A stretch of 64,000 nt of DNA. Source: Rhodococcus sp. OK302 (lineage in GTDB: Bacteria; Actinomycetota; Actinomycetes; Mycobacteriales; Mycobacteriaceae). Below, piece after piece: positions 37,948 through 46,160 of the stretch. The stretch's first letter is position 1; the number at the start of each line of letters is the position of its first letter. Where the stretch lies: positions 1,772,501 through 1,836,500 of the forward strand of contig NZ_NPJZ01000001.1 of assembly GCF_002245895.1 (NCBI RefSeq), read 5' to 3'. The position numbers and the translations under genes were made by a program. The notes beneath the pieces are model-generated. The model searched no databases. It was not told the DNA's origin and worked only from the letters and a program-made list of their open reading frames with translations.

Positions 37948-39325
37948 ATGCGAGTGTCTCCGAAGCTGACCAAACGAATTCTTGCTGTCGCGGCGGGGGC
38001 AGTTGCGAGTGCTGTGATGGTTCCCGTTGTCGCGACTGCAGCGCCTGTCGATTTTGGAGGCTCGTTGTCTACAGGCAGCCTGGGCAGCGGTTCGAGCGGA
38101 ACTAGTCAACCGTCCGAACCGAACTCGGGGATCGTTACAGCCACTGTGGACAATCAAGGCGCTCCGTCTGAACAAGGTTGACCTGCGGGGTGACGGCTTT
38201 GCGATGGTAGTGCAGGAAAGCGGTGGCGCCCTGGATGATTCGACATTGCCGGCGCCCCGCTCGTACCTCGGGAGCGTCGACGGACATGGCGATGCAGTCG
38301 TATCCGCCATCGTCGATTCAACCGGAACTCTTCGCGGGCAGATAACTTTCGATCGGGGCGCCTCGATCGAATTTGTCGGTTCGCGGGTTGTCAGTCGCAG
38401 TTCCGCCCCGATTGATCCGCTACCCACGTTGTCGACCCTTCCGACTGCGCCGAGTTCGGCAGCGAATGTCGGAAAAACGTTGAAGCAGTTCGAAGTCGGG
38501 TTGAACCTGAGCGGAGAATGGTATTCGGCCCACGGCAGCGGAAGCCCAGCAGTGGCATTGGATCGGGCCGAGGAATCGATGGTTCGGATCGCAGCGATCT
38601 GGACCAGAGACCTCGGAATCCAGCCGATCCTCGGCCGAGTGGTCCTCCGAGCTGATGCGCTCAGCGATCCGTATGCGGGTTCGTGTGAAAACCTTCCTGC
38701 CTTGGAGGCGGCGTGGTCCGATCAGGTCGGCACTACCGTCGATCAAGCGACCGTTGTGTGCAAGTCGGGCGGTGGAAATGCATACTTCTCGCAGTTTTTG
38801 CTCGATGCCAGCTATGCGCAGGTCTCCGGTGAAGTAGACGGCAACTTCGACCTCACTCTCCGTCACGAACTCGGTCACAATTTCTATGCCGACGACAATG
38901 AGAATGTGGAAGGTGGCCCGGAGGGGCGCACCATCATGAGCGGCAATAATCTGTCCAGATTCGACGGCACCGAATTCGCGTCGATTGCCGAAACAGCGCA
39001 GATTGCATCCTCTCGCCTGGACGACATCGGTCGCTACACCGCGACGGCGATACCTCCGTACGCCGCACTCGATACCGCAACGGTTCGACTCGGCGCCTCG
39101 GCAACCATCGACACCGTTGCGAATGACCATGACAGCAATGGGGATTCGATCTCAGTGACCGGTGTCGAAGCGACGTCGCTGCTCGGTGGCGCGGTGAAGC
39201 TCGAAGGCGGCAAGGTTGCCTACCAGGCCCCGTTGACTCCGGGTGTCGATCGCGTTCGCTACACCCTCACCGACGCATCCGGCGGAACGAGCACGGGCTG
39301 GATCATCGTCGACGTGAAGGCGTAG
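37948..39325 (+). pseudogene. Secreted zinc metalloprotease (HExxH), frameshifted near residue 76
   Basis: ATG 37948 encodes a signal peptide (RILAVAAGAVASAVMVPVVA) and a Ser/Gly-rich segment ending APSEQG-stop at 38181. The protein continues in the next frame: VDLRGDGFAMVVQESGGALD onward. Removing one G of the GG at 38176-38177 restores a single frame, giving about 458 residues. The rest is a reprolysin-like zinc protease with LRHELGHNFYADDNE (HELGH codons at 38874-38888) and a C-terminal cadherin/Ig-like domain (ATIDTVANDHDSNGDSISV, then DGVDR-type repeat ending VDVKA). A single lesion could be a sequencing error, a phase-variable switch or recent decay. No homopolymer longer than two is present at the site. 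Confidence 0.75.
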
Positions 39326-39343
39326 CTAGTGAAGGCGTAGCTA
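39314..39343. repeat. 15-bp perfect tandem duplication at converging gene ends
   Basis: GTGAAGGCGTAGCTA occurs twice head to tail (39314-39328, 39329-39343). The first copy contains the metalloprotease stop (TAG) and the second holds the stop of the convergent MBL-fold gene. Confidence 0.9.
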
Positions 39344-39988
39344 GGAGACCTCGACGCTCGACTCTTCGCCGAGTACTCGGAACTCCGTGCCCGCGGGAGC
39401 CATGTCCGTGTAACGACCATAGAAAATGCCTGTCGCTTCGTCACGAATGATGCCCTGATGAATCGGCACCGCGACGCGAGGTGCCACCGCCCGGAGATAG
39501 TCGACGGCTTCCGAGATCTTGAGCCACGGAGCGGCCGCGGGAAGAGCAAGGACGTCGACGGTCTGTTCTGGGACAAAAAGTGAATCGCCCGGATGGAAGA
39601 ACTGTGCGGGATTGACGGCGTCGCCGAGAAGGAATGCGGTGTTGTCGATCATCGGGAGATCGGGGTGGATGATCGCGTGATCGCCGCCCGCTCCGGTCAC
39701 CTCGACATTGCCGATGGTGAACGTGTCGCCGGCCCGGACACCGTTCCATCGACCGGCCAGTTGGGCTGCAGTCTGCGGATCGCAGTACAAAGCAGCATGT
39801 GGATTGGCGTCGACCAGAGCGGGGAGTCGTGCCGGGTCCGCATGGTCAGGGTGCTGATGCGTCACCAGAATGGCGTCGAGGCCGGTGATGCCCTCGAAAC
39901 CGTGGGAGAAGTTGCCCGGATCGAAGAGAATCTTCGAGCCGTTCAATTCGACAAGTACACAGGAATGGCCAAAATGTGTCAGTCGCAT
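39341..39988 (-). CDS. MBL-fold metal-dependent hydrolase (UlaG-like)
   Basis: A 215-residue metallo-beta-lactamase-fold protein. MRLTHFGHSCVLVELNGSKI opens the fold, the metal motif is THQHPDHADP, and later ligands are in GGDHAIIH, NPAQFFHPGD and VPIHQG. The set resembles UlaG-like L-ascorbate lactonase relatives and other small hydrolases; no substrate can be set. ATG at 39988 is preceded by CATACT with a 7-nt spacer, so it may be leaderless. The much longer open frame upstream is a shadow over purS. Confidence 0.85.
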   Translation of the reverse strand: MRLTHFGHSCVLVELNGSKILFDPGNFSHGFEGITGLDAILVTHQHPDHADPARLPALVDANPHAALYCDPQTAAQLAGRWNGVRAGDTFTIGNVEVTGAGGDHAIIHPDLPMIDNTAFLLGDAVNPAQFFHPGDSLFVPEQTVDVLALPAAAPWLKISEAVDYLRAVAPRVAVPIHQGIIRDEATGIFYGRYTDMAPAGTEFRVLGEESSVEVS

Positions 39989-40129
39989 GATTTCGAGTAT
40001 GCGCCATTTACGGGTGGTCGGCGTCACCTCTCGGCTCACTCGATGCGAACCTTCCCGGCTTCGCCCGGTAAACTCGTCACTACCCGGTGTTTCCCTCTGG
40101 GTTCGCGCACTAGTACCGAGGAGCAGCAC

Positions 40130-40369
40130 GTGGCCCGTGTCGTCGTCGAAGTCATGCCCAAGGCCGAGATTCTCGACCCCCAGGGACAGGCCATTGTCGG
40201 GGCACTGTCTCGCCTGGGCTTTGCAGGAGTATCCGATGTCCGTCAGGGCAAGCGGTTCGAGTTGGAAATCGACGGTAGCGTCGAAGATGCCGAACTCGAG
40301 AAGATCGCCGAAGGCCTGCTGGCCAACACGGTGATCGAGGATTGGACCGTCAGGCGCGTCGAGGCATGA
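40130..40369 (+). CDS. purS: FGAM synthase, PurS subunit
   Basis: A 79-residue small subunit of formylglycinamidine ribonucleotide synthase. [20 protein letters not shown], then [20 protein letters not shown], is diagnostic. PurS bridges PurL and PurQ and helps channel ammonia. The GTG at 40130 has GAGGAG 7 nt upstream. It overlaps purQ by 4 bp; purL lies 8 kb away. Confidence 0.95.
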   Translation: MARVVVEVMPKAEILDPQGQAIVGALSRLGFAGVSDVRQGKRFELEIDGSVEDAELEKIAEGLLANTVIEDWTVRRVEA

Positions 40370-41043
40370 GCGCACGCATCGGAGTCATCACCTTTCCGGG
40401 CACGCTTGACGACGTCGACGCAGCTCGAGCGGTGAATCTGGCCGGCGGTGAAGCCGTCGCACTCTGGCACGGCGACGCCGACCTCAAGGGCGTCGACGCA
40501 GTCATCGTCCCCGGCGGATTCTCCTACGGCGACTACCTTCGCTGTGGAGCCATCGCACGTTTCGCGCCTGCCATGGGCAAGGTCGTCGAAGCAGCCAAGG
40601 GCGGCATGCCCGTCCTCGGTATCTGCAACGGTTTCCAGATCCTCTGCGAAGCTGGTCTGCTTCCGGGTGCATTGACCCGCAACCAGGGCCTGCACTTCAT
40701 CTGCCGCGACGAGTGGCTCACTGTGGAGTCCAACAACTCCGCATGGTCCTCGCGCTACGAAAAGGGTGCCCAGATCTTGGTTCCCCTCAAGTCGGGTGAA
40801 GGTCGCTTCCAGGCTCCCGAGAACGTTCTCGACGAACTCGAGGGTGAAGGCCGCGTCGTCTTCCGTTACTCGGAAGAGAACCCCAACGGTTCGCAGCGTC
40901 GTATCGCCGGCATTTCTTCCGCCAACGGTCGCGTCGTCGGACTCATGCCGCACCCCGAGCACGCAACCGAGGCCCTCACCGGCCCCAGTGACGACGGACT
41001 CGGACTGTTCTACTCGGCTTTGGACTCCATCGTCAACGCCTGA
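40366..41043 (+). CDS. purQ: FGAM synthase, PurQ glutaminase subunit
   Basis: A 225-residue class I glutamine amidotransferase. The nucleophile Cys is in [20 protein letters not shown]; the His-Glu pair is in [31 protein letters not shown] is the PurQ signature. It supplies ammonia to PurL. ATG overlaps the purS stop. A strong intrinsic terminator follows. Confidence 0.97.
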   Translation: MSARIGVITFPGTLDDVDAARAVNLAGGEAVALWHGDADLKGVDAVIVPGGFSYGDYLRCGAIARFAPAMGKVVEAAKGGMPVLGICNGFQILCEAGLLPGALTRNQGLHFICRDEWLTVESNNSAWSSRYEKGAQILVPLKSGEGRFQAPENVLDELEGEGRVVFRYSEENPNGSQRRIAGISSANGRVVGLMPHPEHATEALTGPSDDGLGLFYSALDSIVNA

Positions 41044-41056
41044 TTTCAGCTTTCAG

Positions 41057-41101
41057 CAGCGTCGGTCGGCCAGCAACACTGGTTGACCGGCGCTGTTTTT
41101 T
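41057..41101 (+). terminator. Intrinsic terminator after purQ
   Basis: A GC-rich stem (CAGCGTCGGTC with GACCGGCGCTG, inner CCAG/CTGG), loop CAACA, then TTTTTT. This is the best rho-independent terminator in the window. Confidence 0.9.
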
Positions 41102-41113
41102 CTTGCCCTTTTC

Positions 41114-41166
41114 CGAGTGAACGTATCGCTCCCCTTGTTGAACAGGGGAAGCGATACGTTCACTCG
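41114..41166. repeat. 53-nt inverted repeat, 17-bp perfect stem plus inner stem
   Basis: CGAGTGAACGTATCGCT pairs perfectly with its right arm (41150-41166), inside it CCCCT pairs with AGGGG, with loop TGTTGAAC. It lies directly after the purQ terminator, in the gap to the convergent kinase. It may be the kinase operon's terminator or a member of a dispersed hairpin family. Confidence 0.85.
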
Positions 41167-41205
41167 ACGTCGGGGCGGATGAACTCGGACATTTCGGCAG
41201 ACTTC

Positions 41206-41249
41206 AGTGCAGATCGAGTGCAGATCGAGTGCAGATCGAGTGCAGATCA
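41206..41249. repeat. Four tandem 11-bp repeats ending at the kinase stop
   Basis: AGTGCAGATCG occurs three times in a row (41206, 41217, 41228) with a fourth copy AGTGCAGATCA (41239-41249). The last three bases of the fourth copy form the stop codon of the kinase on the minus strand. Confidence 0.92.
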
Positions 41250-42326
41250 GGCACTGATCGGTAGGCACAACTCCAAGGTGGTGCCGCCGCCGTCGCTGCC
41301 AACTCTCGCAGTCAATGTGCCGCCATGTGCGACTGCGAGACTTCGGGCAATCGTCAACCCCAGCCCCGATCCGTCCGAACTGTCGCCGCGATGGAATCTG
41401 TCGAAGACGGACTCGAGTTGATCTGCGGGAATTCCTTCTCCGGTATCGGTGACAGATACGGAAACATGGCCTGCCGATTCTTCGACAGTGACGCGGACGG
41501 TACCGCCACTTGGTGTGTGTCGCAGTGCATTTTCCAGCAGGTTAGCCAGAATCTGTTCGATTCGTTGACGGTCGACCAGCGAAGTGACCGTCGACGCGGG
41601 GACATGGATGGCCAGCGAAACCCCGCGATCCTCGAAGCGCGGTGCGGCGGCAGCTGTTGCGGCGCAGACGATGTCGCTGAGATCCTCCGGCTGAATTATC
41701 AATCCCAAGGCGTGCTCGTCGGCTGCGGAAACATCGGCCAAGTCATGGGCGAGGCGCCGCATTCTCTCGAGTTGATCGCGCATCACTGCCCACGATGTGG
41801 CATCCGGTTCGAGAATTCCGTCCTCGATTCCGTCGACATATGCCGCCAAAGTTGATACAGGAGTGCGTAATTCGTGAGCAAGATCAGCCAGCAGGCGTTT
41901 GCGGACATTGCCGGAATGATCGAGCCGTGCGGCCATGTCGGAAAACGCAGACTCCAGTCGAGTGAAATCCGAGTCGACGTCGGACCTCTCGATCTGGACG
42001 TCGTAGTCGCCTTCGGCGACGCTCTGCGCAGCAACAGCAAGTCTGCTGATCGGCGCTGTGATTCGCCGAACCACAATTGCCGCAGCGATACTCGCCCCGA
42101 CGAGGGCAACCGCCACACCGCTCAGCAGTGCCACGAAAATGGTCTGGCTGAAGGCTTCTTCAGTGTGTAGGCGGACGTTGTCGTCCTCGATACCCGCCAT
42201 CGCGAGGTGATTGTGGAACAACGGTGCGCCGATGGCAATTGCCACGGCAGCGATCGTTACGCAGGATGCCAGGAGAACAACGATCTGGGCGACGAGCAAC
42301 TTGCCGCGGAGTCCGAGTCGCTTCAT
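41247..42326 (-). CDS. Sensor histidine kinase (BaeS/CpxA type)
   Basis: A 359-residue kinase. Helix 1 (about 8-32) is followed by a short extracytoplasmic loop of 30-40 residues (HNHLAMAGIEDDNVRLH), helix 2 near 65-90, and HAMP with RRITAPISRLAVAAQSVAEG. The H box is LLADLAHELRTPVSTLAAYV; ATPase boxes are LLENALRHTPSG, VTDTGEGIP and GSGLGLTIA. The small sensor loop contains His and Asp residues that could bind a metal. The start overlaps the regulator stop (ATGA). Divergent from a DUF305 lipoprotein, its possible target. Confidence 0.9.
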   Translation of the reverse strand: MKRLGLRGKLLVAQIVVLLASCVTIAAVAIAIGAPLFHNHLAMAGIEDDNVRLHTEEAFSQTIFVALLSGVAVALVGASIAAAIVVRRITAPISRLAVAAQSVAEGDYDVQIERSDVDSDFTRLESAFSDMAARLDHSGNVRKRLLADLAHELRTPVSTLAAYVDGIEDGILEPDATSWAVMRDQLERMRRLAHDLADVSAADEHALGLIIQPEDLSDIVCAATAAAAPRFEDRGVSLAIHVPASTVTSLVDRQRIEQILANLLENALRHTPSGGTVRVTVEESAGHVSVSVTDTGEGIPADQLESVFDRFHRGDSSDGSGLGLTIARSLAVAHGGTLTARVGSDGGGTTLELCLPISA

Positions 42327-43045
42327 GAGGCCCTCAGTGCGTAGCCGATGCCGCGGACGGTGCGGATGAACCGGGGGTCGCTTGCGTCGTCTCCGAGTTT
42401 GCGTCGCAGTGCGCGGATGTGGACGTCGACGATGTGCTGATCTCCGTACCAGGACGAACCCCACACGGCGGCAATGATGTCACTCCGACTCAGTGCCGTA
42501 TCAGGTCTGGCAGCCAGCGCGGTCAGTAGTTCGAACTCGGTGGGTGTGAGGTCGACGAGTGATCCGTCGACGAGCACAGAGCGTGCGACCACGTCGATGT
42601 CCAGACCGGGTGGCGTCGGCAATGGTTCGGGCATCAGGCTCGACGCGCGAGGTCTGCGCAGAAGCGCCTTGACGCGGGCGACGAGTTCGCGAGGTCCGAA
42701 GGGTTTGACCACATAATCGTCGGCCCCGGCAGCGAGACCCATCACTTTGTCGGACTCGTCGCCGCGGGCCGAGAGCATCAGAATGTACGCGTCGGAGAAG
42801 CTGCGTATTCGACGGCACACTTCCATGCCGTCGAATCCTGGAAGCATCAGATCCAGGACGACGAGGGAAGGTTCAAATTCGTGCGCCGCCGCCACGGCGG
42901 AGGGTCCATCGAGGGCGATTCGAACTTGAAAACCTTCGCGTGCAAGGTAATTGGCGACAACCTTCGCCAAAGCCGGTTCGTCTTCCACTGCCAAGACTCG
43001 AGATGCTCCTTCGGTGTGCCGTGGCGGTACCGATTCCGGATTCAT
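42323..43045 (-). CDS. OmpR-family response regulator
   Basis: A 240-residue regulator, first gene of the pair. The receiver has VLAVEDEPALAKVVANYL, phosphoacceptor in VLDLMLPGFDGMEV and DDYVVKPFGPRELV. The winged helix has LTPTEFELLTALAARP, VWGSSWYGDQHIVDVHIRAL and FIRTVRGIGYAL. A Pro-rich linker of about 20 residues joins them. It faces the DUF305 gene across 215 nt that includes TTCGGA/TCCGAA inverted arms (43182-43205). Confidence 0.92.
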   Translation of the reverse strand: MNPESVPPRHTEGASRVLAVEDEPALAKVVANYLAREGFQVRIALDGPSAVAAAHEFEPSLVVLDLMLPGFDGMEVCRRIRSFSDAYILMLSARGDESDKVMGLAAGADDYVVKPFGPRELVARVKALLRRPRASSLMPEPLPTPPGLDIDVVARSVLVDGSLVDLTPTEFELLTALAARPDTALSRSDIIAAVWGSSWYGDQHIVDVHIRALRRKLGDDASDPRFIRTVRGIGYALRAS

Positions 43046-43260
43046 GAATTCAGGTTAGCCGAGGTGGGGGCGCACGACAGGCAGTCCTGGCGGGACTATG
43101 AAGATTCGATGAAGGTGCATCGTTTCTGTCGAATATTTCGGGTTTCGCCTGACCGTCGTCGGTACTGTGGTGACTACCTACTTCGGACGGGAATGATGAT
43201 CCGAAGTTGTTGCACAGTAATAAGTTTCGTATGAAGTCAGATATTTTTGGGAGTGGTGTC

Positions 43261-43899
43261 ATGTTCTCGGCCAAGCGTAGTGCCGTTCGGTTTGTTCCTG
43301 TGTTGGCAGCAGGAGCACTGTTGATCGCCGGTTGTTCGGATGTCGGAGATTCTGCGTCCCCGACCTCCGCCGAGACATCTGTGTCGGCTGGGCAGTCCGC
43401 GATTCCGGCGGGCGTCAATGCGACCGATATCGAGTTCCTGGAAGGCATGTACCCGCACCATTCGCAGGCTCTTGATATGGCGAAAATGGTTGAGGGGCGT
43501 ACAGATAACGCCGAGCTCGTTGCGTTGGCCGCAAAGATCGAGGGTGCCCAGGGGCCCGAGATGGCGCAGATGACGGAAACACTCACTAAGTGGGGTCGCC
43601 CCGATCCGTCGTCGATGTCGATGGACGGCATGGACCACTCGGGTCATGGCGTCGGGATGGCAGAGATGCCGGGCATGATGTCCGATGGCGATATGACAGC
43701 TCTGACCAACGCAACGGGTGCAGAATTCGACAAGATGTGGTTGACGATGATGATCGAGCACCACGCTGGAGCAATCGCAATGTCGGAGACAGAGATCGCC
43801 GACGGACTCGATCCGTCCGCCGAGAAGATGGCGGAGGAAATTATCGCTGGTCAGCAAGCAGAAATCACACAGATGACAGCGATGCTCGCAGGCGAATAG
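43261..43899 (+). CDS. DUF305 lipoprotein
   Basis: A 212-residue secreted protein. The lipobox is GALLIAGC (Cys22 region), followed by a Ser/Thr linker, then a four-helix DUF305 domain with MYPHHSQALDMAKMV and MMIEHHAGAIAMSE. It is rich in Met and His (DGMDHSGHGVGMAEMPGMM), suggesting copper or other soft-metal binding, as for cyanobacterial CopM. ATG at 43261 has GGGAG upstream; a longer frame from 43207 adds no domain. Context next to an OmpR/kinase pair fits metal-responsive control. Confidence 0.85.
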   Translation: MFSAKRSAVRFVPVLAAGALLIAGCSDVGDSASPTSAETSVSAGQSAIPAGVNATDIEFLEGMYPHHSQALDMAKMVEGRTDNAELVALAAKIEGAQGPEMAQMTETLTKWGRPDPSSMSMDGMDHSGHGVGMAEMPGMMSDGDMTALTNATGAEFDKMWLTMMIEHHAGAIAMSETEIADGLDPSAEKMAEEIIAGQQAEITQMTAMLAGE

Positions 43900-43975
43900 T
43901 TCTGGCGAGCTTGTCGGGGTATCCGAACAGGTACACGTTGTGTATCCATCCGTTGTCGCGGATCAGAAAGCGTCC

Positions 43976-44266
43976 TTACGCGGCAGTCTTGAAGGGATCG
44001 TGTTCTGCGATCAGCTTGTCGAGACGCGCTTCGTCGACGCGAACACGAACAGTTGACGCCTCCTGCTGGTCGCGAATCACCTTTGCCAAGGTGAATGTGC
44101 TGGTGACAAGGAAGAGTAGGGACATTCCGAGGAATCCGCGCTGCCAGGCGTCGATGGGCAAGTAGGCGATTCCCACGAGAGTGCCGACAAAACTGACGGC
44201 AAAAGCTATTCCGGCCTGCAAGAAGAATGCTGCCGTGGACTTCGAGGGTGCTGTCGGTGTGTTCAT
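43976..44266 (-). CDS. YiaA/YiaB-type two-helix inner-membrane protein
   Basis: A 96-residue protein with two helices: FFLQAGIAFAVSFVGTLVGI followed by YLPIDAWQRGFLGMSLLFLV. This pairing is the YiaAB motif. A charged cytoplasmic tail (RVRVDEARLDKLIAEHDPF) follows. Function unknown. It is a single gene, tail to tail with the DUF305 gene. Confidence 0.78.
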   Translation of the reverse strand: MNTPTAPSKSTAAFFLQAGIAFAVSFVGTLVGIAYLPIDAWQRGFLGMSLLFLVTSTFTLAKVIRDQQEASTVRVRVDEARLDKLIAEHDPFKTAA

Positions 44267-44660
44267 GATTTGAAGTCTGGTCCGCGATCGCACCGTGCGG
44301 ATGCGTAGTCATACTCGAGTGCGCACGGTGCTTACTCAGCACGTGCCGAGCATGCCTCCCTCCAACATCTTGCGTTATGTACCAACCAGTTCTCTGTAAA
44401 ACCGGGTCAATGCAGACCGATAGAACTTTTCGGACTAAAGTAACAAAACGCTTGCACTTTCTTTACAGATTTGGGTAACCTGTAACCACCAGCCCGATGG
44501 TAGGCAGACCGAATGTGTACGGCACCCGAAGCTAGGCAGTATCAGGTGCAGTTGGTGTGCCGGCCTCGATGGTTGTGACCGAGGTGGCTTGGTTAATGAA
44601 CGCTCCTCGAATGAGGGCGATACAAATGTCACCGTTTGTGAAACCAATGGAGGTAGCACC
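44267..44660. other. 394-nt intergenic region, promoters only
   Basis: No convincing gene or RNA was found. It contains an AT-rich stretch (44420-44480) unlike its surroundings, with a good promoter at 44452-44481. A DosR-box-like core, GGACTAAAGT, lies at 44432-44441. The left end should hold the minus-strand promoter of the YiaAB gene. Confidence 0.5.
44452..44481 (+). promoter_or_regulatory. SigA-like promoter
   Basis: TTGCAC (44452-44457) and TAACCT (44476-44481) with an 18-nt spacer, in locally AT-rich DNA about 180 nt upstream of the next gene. Confidence 0.45.
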
Positions 44661-45092
44661 ATGGAAAGCATTCCCACGTCCTCTCGACCGATGAGTTTCG
44701 AGAGCTTGAATCTGCTGTCCGGCAATTGCATTCAATCATCCAGCAATGACGGTTTGGTTGAACGGCTCAACGTCCTGTTTCGATCGGCGGCTGATTCTGG
44801 AGCTGTGCTGAACCATCGGCAGTTGTCGACAGCACTGTCGTCTGTCGATTCTCGGCGGGACAAGGGAAACGGAATGCGGACGGAATCCATTGCAGTCCAG
44901 CGGTACTGCTCTGCCTGGCCCGCAAATATCGGACTCGAGTTGCTGGCTGATGTAGATGGTTGTGACGACATCGAGTTGTCGGACCCGTGGGCGATGAAGT
45001 TCATGCGTGCAGCAGAAGGACTTTCGGGCGAATCACTGGAACTGCTGTTTCAAGCCTACGCTCATTTGATGCGATCAGAGCTCTTCGAATAG
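44661..45092 (+). CDS. Hypothetical protein, possibly EspR-like regulator
   Basis: A 143-residue protein with a strong ribosome site (GGAGGT, 7 nt before ATG). GLVERLNVLFRSAADSGAVL is followed by NHRQLSTALSSV, then a region around ESIAVQRYCSAWPANIGLEL, then a C-terminal helical GLSGESLELLFQAYAHLM. The layout (FxxRLNxLF start, small helix-turn-helix, terminal dimerisation helices) recalls EspR-type nucleoid regulators of mycolata, but the middle is too divergent for confidence. Its 3' end overlaps the convergent membrane protein by 31 bp. The long 5' leader after the predicted promoter is unusual here. Confidence 0.6.
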   Translation: MESIPTSSRPMSFESLNLLSGNCIQSSSNDGLVERLNVLFRSAADSGAVLNHRQLSTALSSVDSRRDKGNGMRTESIAVQRYCSAWPANIGLELLADVDGCDDIELSDPWAMKFMRAAEGLSGESLELLFQAYAHLMRSELFE

Positions 45093-45691
45093 GTGCGGCT
45101 GGCTCTGAAGCCCGATGCGAGAAGTAGCAATGACAGAAGTGCTCCGATCGTGAAACCTATTGCGGTGAAACTGATCAGGGGCGGATCAAGATCAAAGTGC
45201 ACGATCGGCGAGTCTGGATACGGGTCCGCCGGGTCGCGCGGTTCTGGCAGGACGATTGAGTAGAACGTAGGCGGAAAGATTCGTCCGGCAACCGAAGCCG
45301 CCAGACCGTAGAGTCCGCCGAATCCCGAAAGCGTAAGCGCCAGAAACCATTTGTTTCCCTCATGATGGCGGGTCACTCTCCATCCGGTAGCGACGCATAA
45401 CGCGGACACCACAAGAGCGAGCGCGGTTCCGAGGGTCAAGAACCATCCCGTTGCCGGGAACCAGTGCGGGCCCTCGAAGTAGCTGTAGCCGTCGACAACC
45501 CACATGTATCCGGTCTTGCCATCTTCCATTGGCGGCGGTGGCGGCGGTTGGATACCGATGTACTCGGTCAGCAGGGAAGACGTCGCAAAGCGCCAGCCCA
45601 GGACTCCAAGGCAACCCAGTAGTAGTCCGACGACGGCGAATACCGCGACAAGTGGTTCCACAGAACGTTCTTGCGGCGGTCTCGGACTCAT
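45062..45691 (-). CDS. Hypothetical four-helix membrane protein
   Basis: A 209-residue protein with helices at about 14-36, 77-100, 116-138 and 178-200. The first outside loop has a polyproline run (GIQPPPPPPMEDGKTGYMW) and aromatic residues (FEGPHWFPATGWF). The second contains several Asp-Pro pairs (DPADPYPDSPIVHFDLDPP). I do not recognise the family. It overlaps the end of the preceding convergent gene. Confidence 0.65.
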   Translation of the reverse strand: MSPRPPQERSVEPLVAVFAVVGLLLGCLGVLGWRFATSSLLTEYIGIQPPPPPPMEDGKTGYMWVVDGYSYFEGPHWFPATGWFLTLGTALALVVSALCVATGWRVTRHHEGNKWFLALTLSGFGGLYGLAASVAGRIFPPTFYSIVLPEPRDPADPYPDSPIVHFDLDPPLISFTAIGFTIGALLSLLLLASGFRASRTYSKSSDRIK

Positions 45692-45777
45692 TCGAGGATG
45701 GTCTCATCTCAGCCTCTCGCAGCGTCGGTAGATCGAAATCATGCTTCGAACGTCACGTTTGTGTCGGTGTCATCGTT

Positions 45778-45783
45778 TAGCGT
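45778..45783 (+). promoter_or_regulatory. -10 hexamer, leaderless promoter of the VOC gene
   Basis: TAGCGT with a 6-nt spacer to the ATG at 45790; no Shine-Dalgarno. Confidence 0.45.
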
Positions 45784-45789
45784 GAGCCC

Positions 45790-46140
45790 ATGACACTGAA
45801 TCTGGAAATGATCACGTTCGACAGCCTCGACCCGGGCCCCCTTGCGCGATGGTGGGCAGAGCAGTTGGGTGGCACCCTCAAAGAGGAGAACGACGGCTTT
45901 TTCTACATCGTCGACGTCCCCGGCAGCGCCAATTTTGCATTCCAGAAGGTGCCGGATCCGACTGCCGGCAAAAATCGCATCCATCTGGATCTGTCCAGCG
46001 CCGATCTCGACGCCGAAGTGACGCGCCTGATCGAAGCCGGAGCAACGGAACATCATCGCGAAAATATGGACGGCTTCCGCTGGGTGACTCTTGTCGATCC
46101 CGACGGCAACCAGTTTTGTGTTTCCGGTGCACACGGCTGA
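45790..46140 (+). CDS. VOC (glyoxalase/dioxygenase-fold) protein
   Basis: A 116-residue protein with two beta-alpha-beta-beta-beta modules. [20 protein letters not shown] and [20 protein letters not shown] are typical; the C-terminal [14 protein letters not shown] is the standard closing strand. Members are often metal-dependent, but the substrate is unknown. It lies just upstream of the M18 aminopeptidase, as its likely counterpart Rv0801 neighbours Rv0800 in M. tuberculosis. Confidence 0.85.
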   Translation: MTLNLEMITFDSLDPGPLARWWAEQLGGTLKEENDGFFYIVDVPGSANFAFQKVPDPTAGKNRIHLDLSSADLDAEVTRLIEAGATEHHRENMDGFRWVTLVDPDGNQFCVSGAHG

Positions 46141-46160
46141 GTAGAACGCGGTCGGGCATG

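Noticed and set aside
39989..40375. Long N-terminal extension of the MBL-fold protein
   Set aside because: It lies antisense to purS and has no similarity to the fold; the ATG at 39988 gives the usual start.
41206..41249. Possible CRISPR array
   Set aside because: The units are 11 bp and contiguous with no spacers, and no cas genes are present. No CRISPR was seen anywhere in the window.
43207..43260. Earlier start of the DUF305 lipoprotein
   Set aside because: It would add 18 polar residues before the signal peptide; the ATG at 43261 has a ribosome site and directly precedes the lipoprotein signal.
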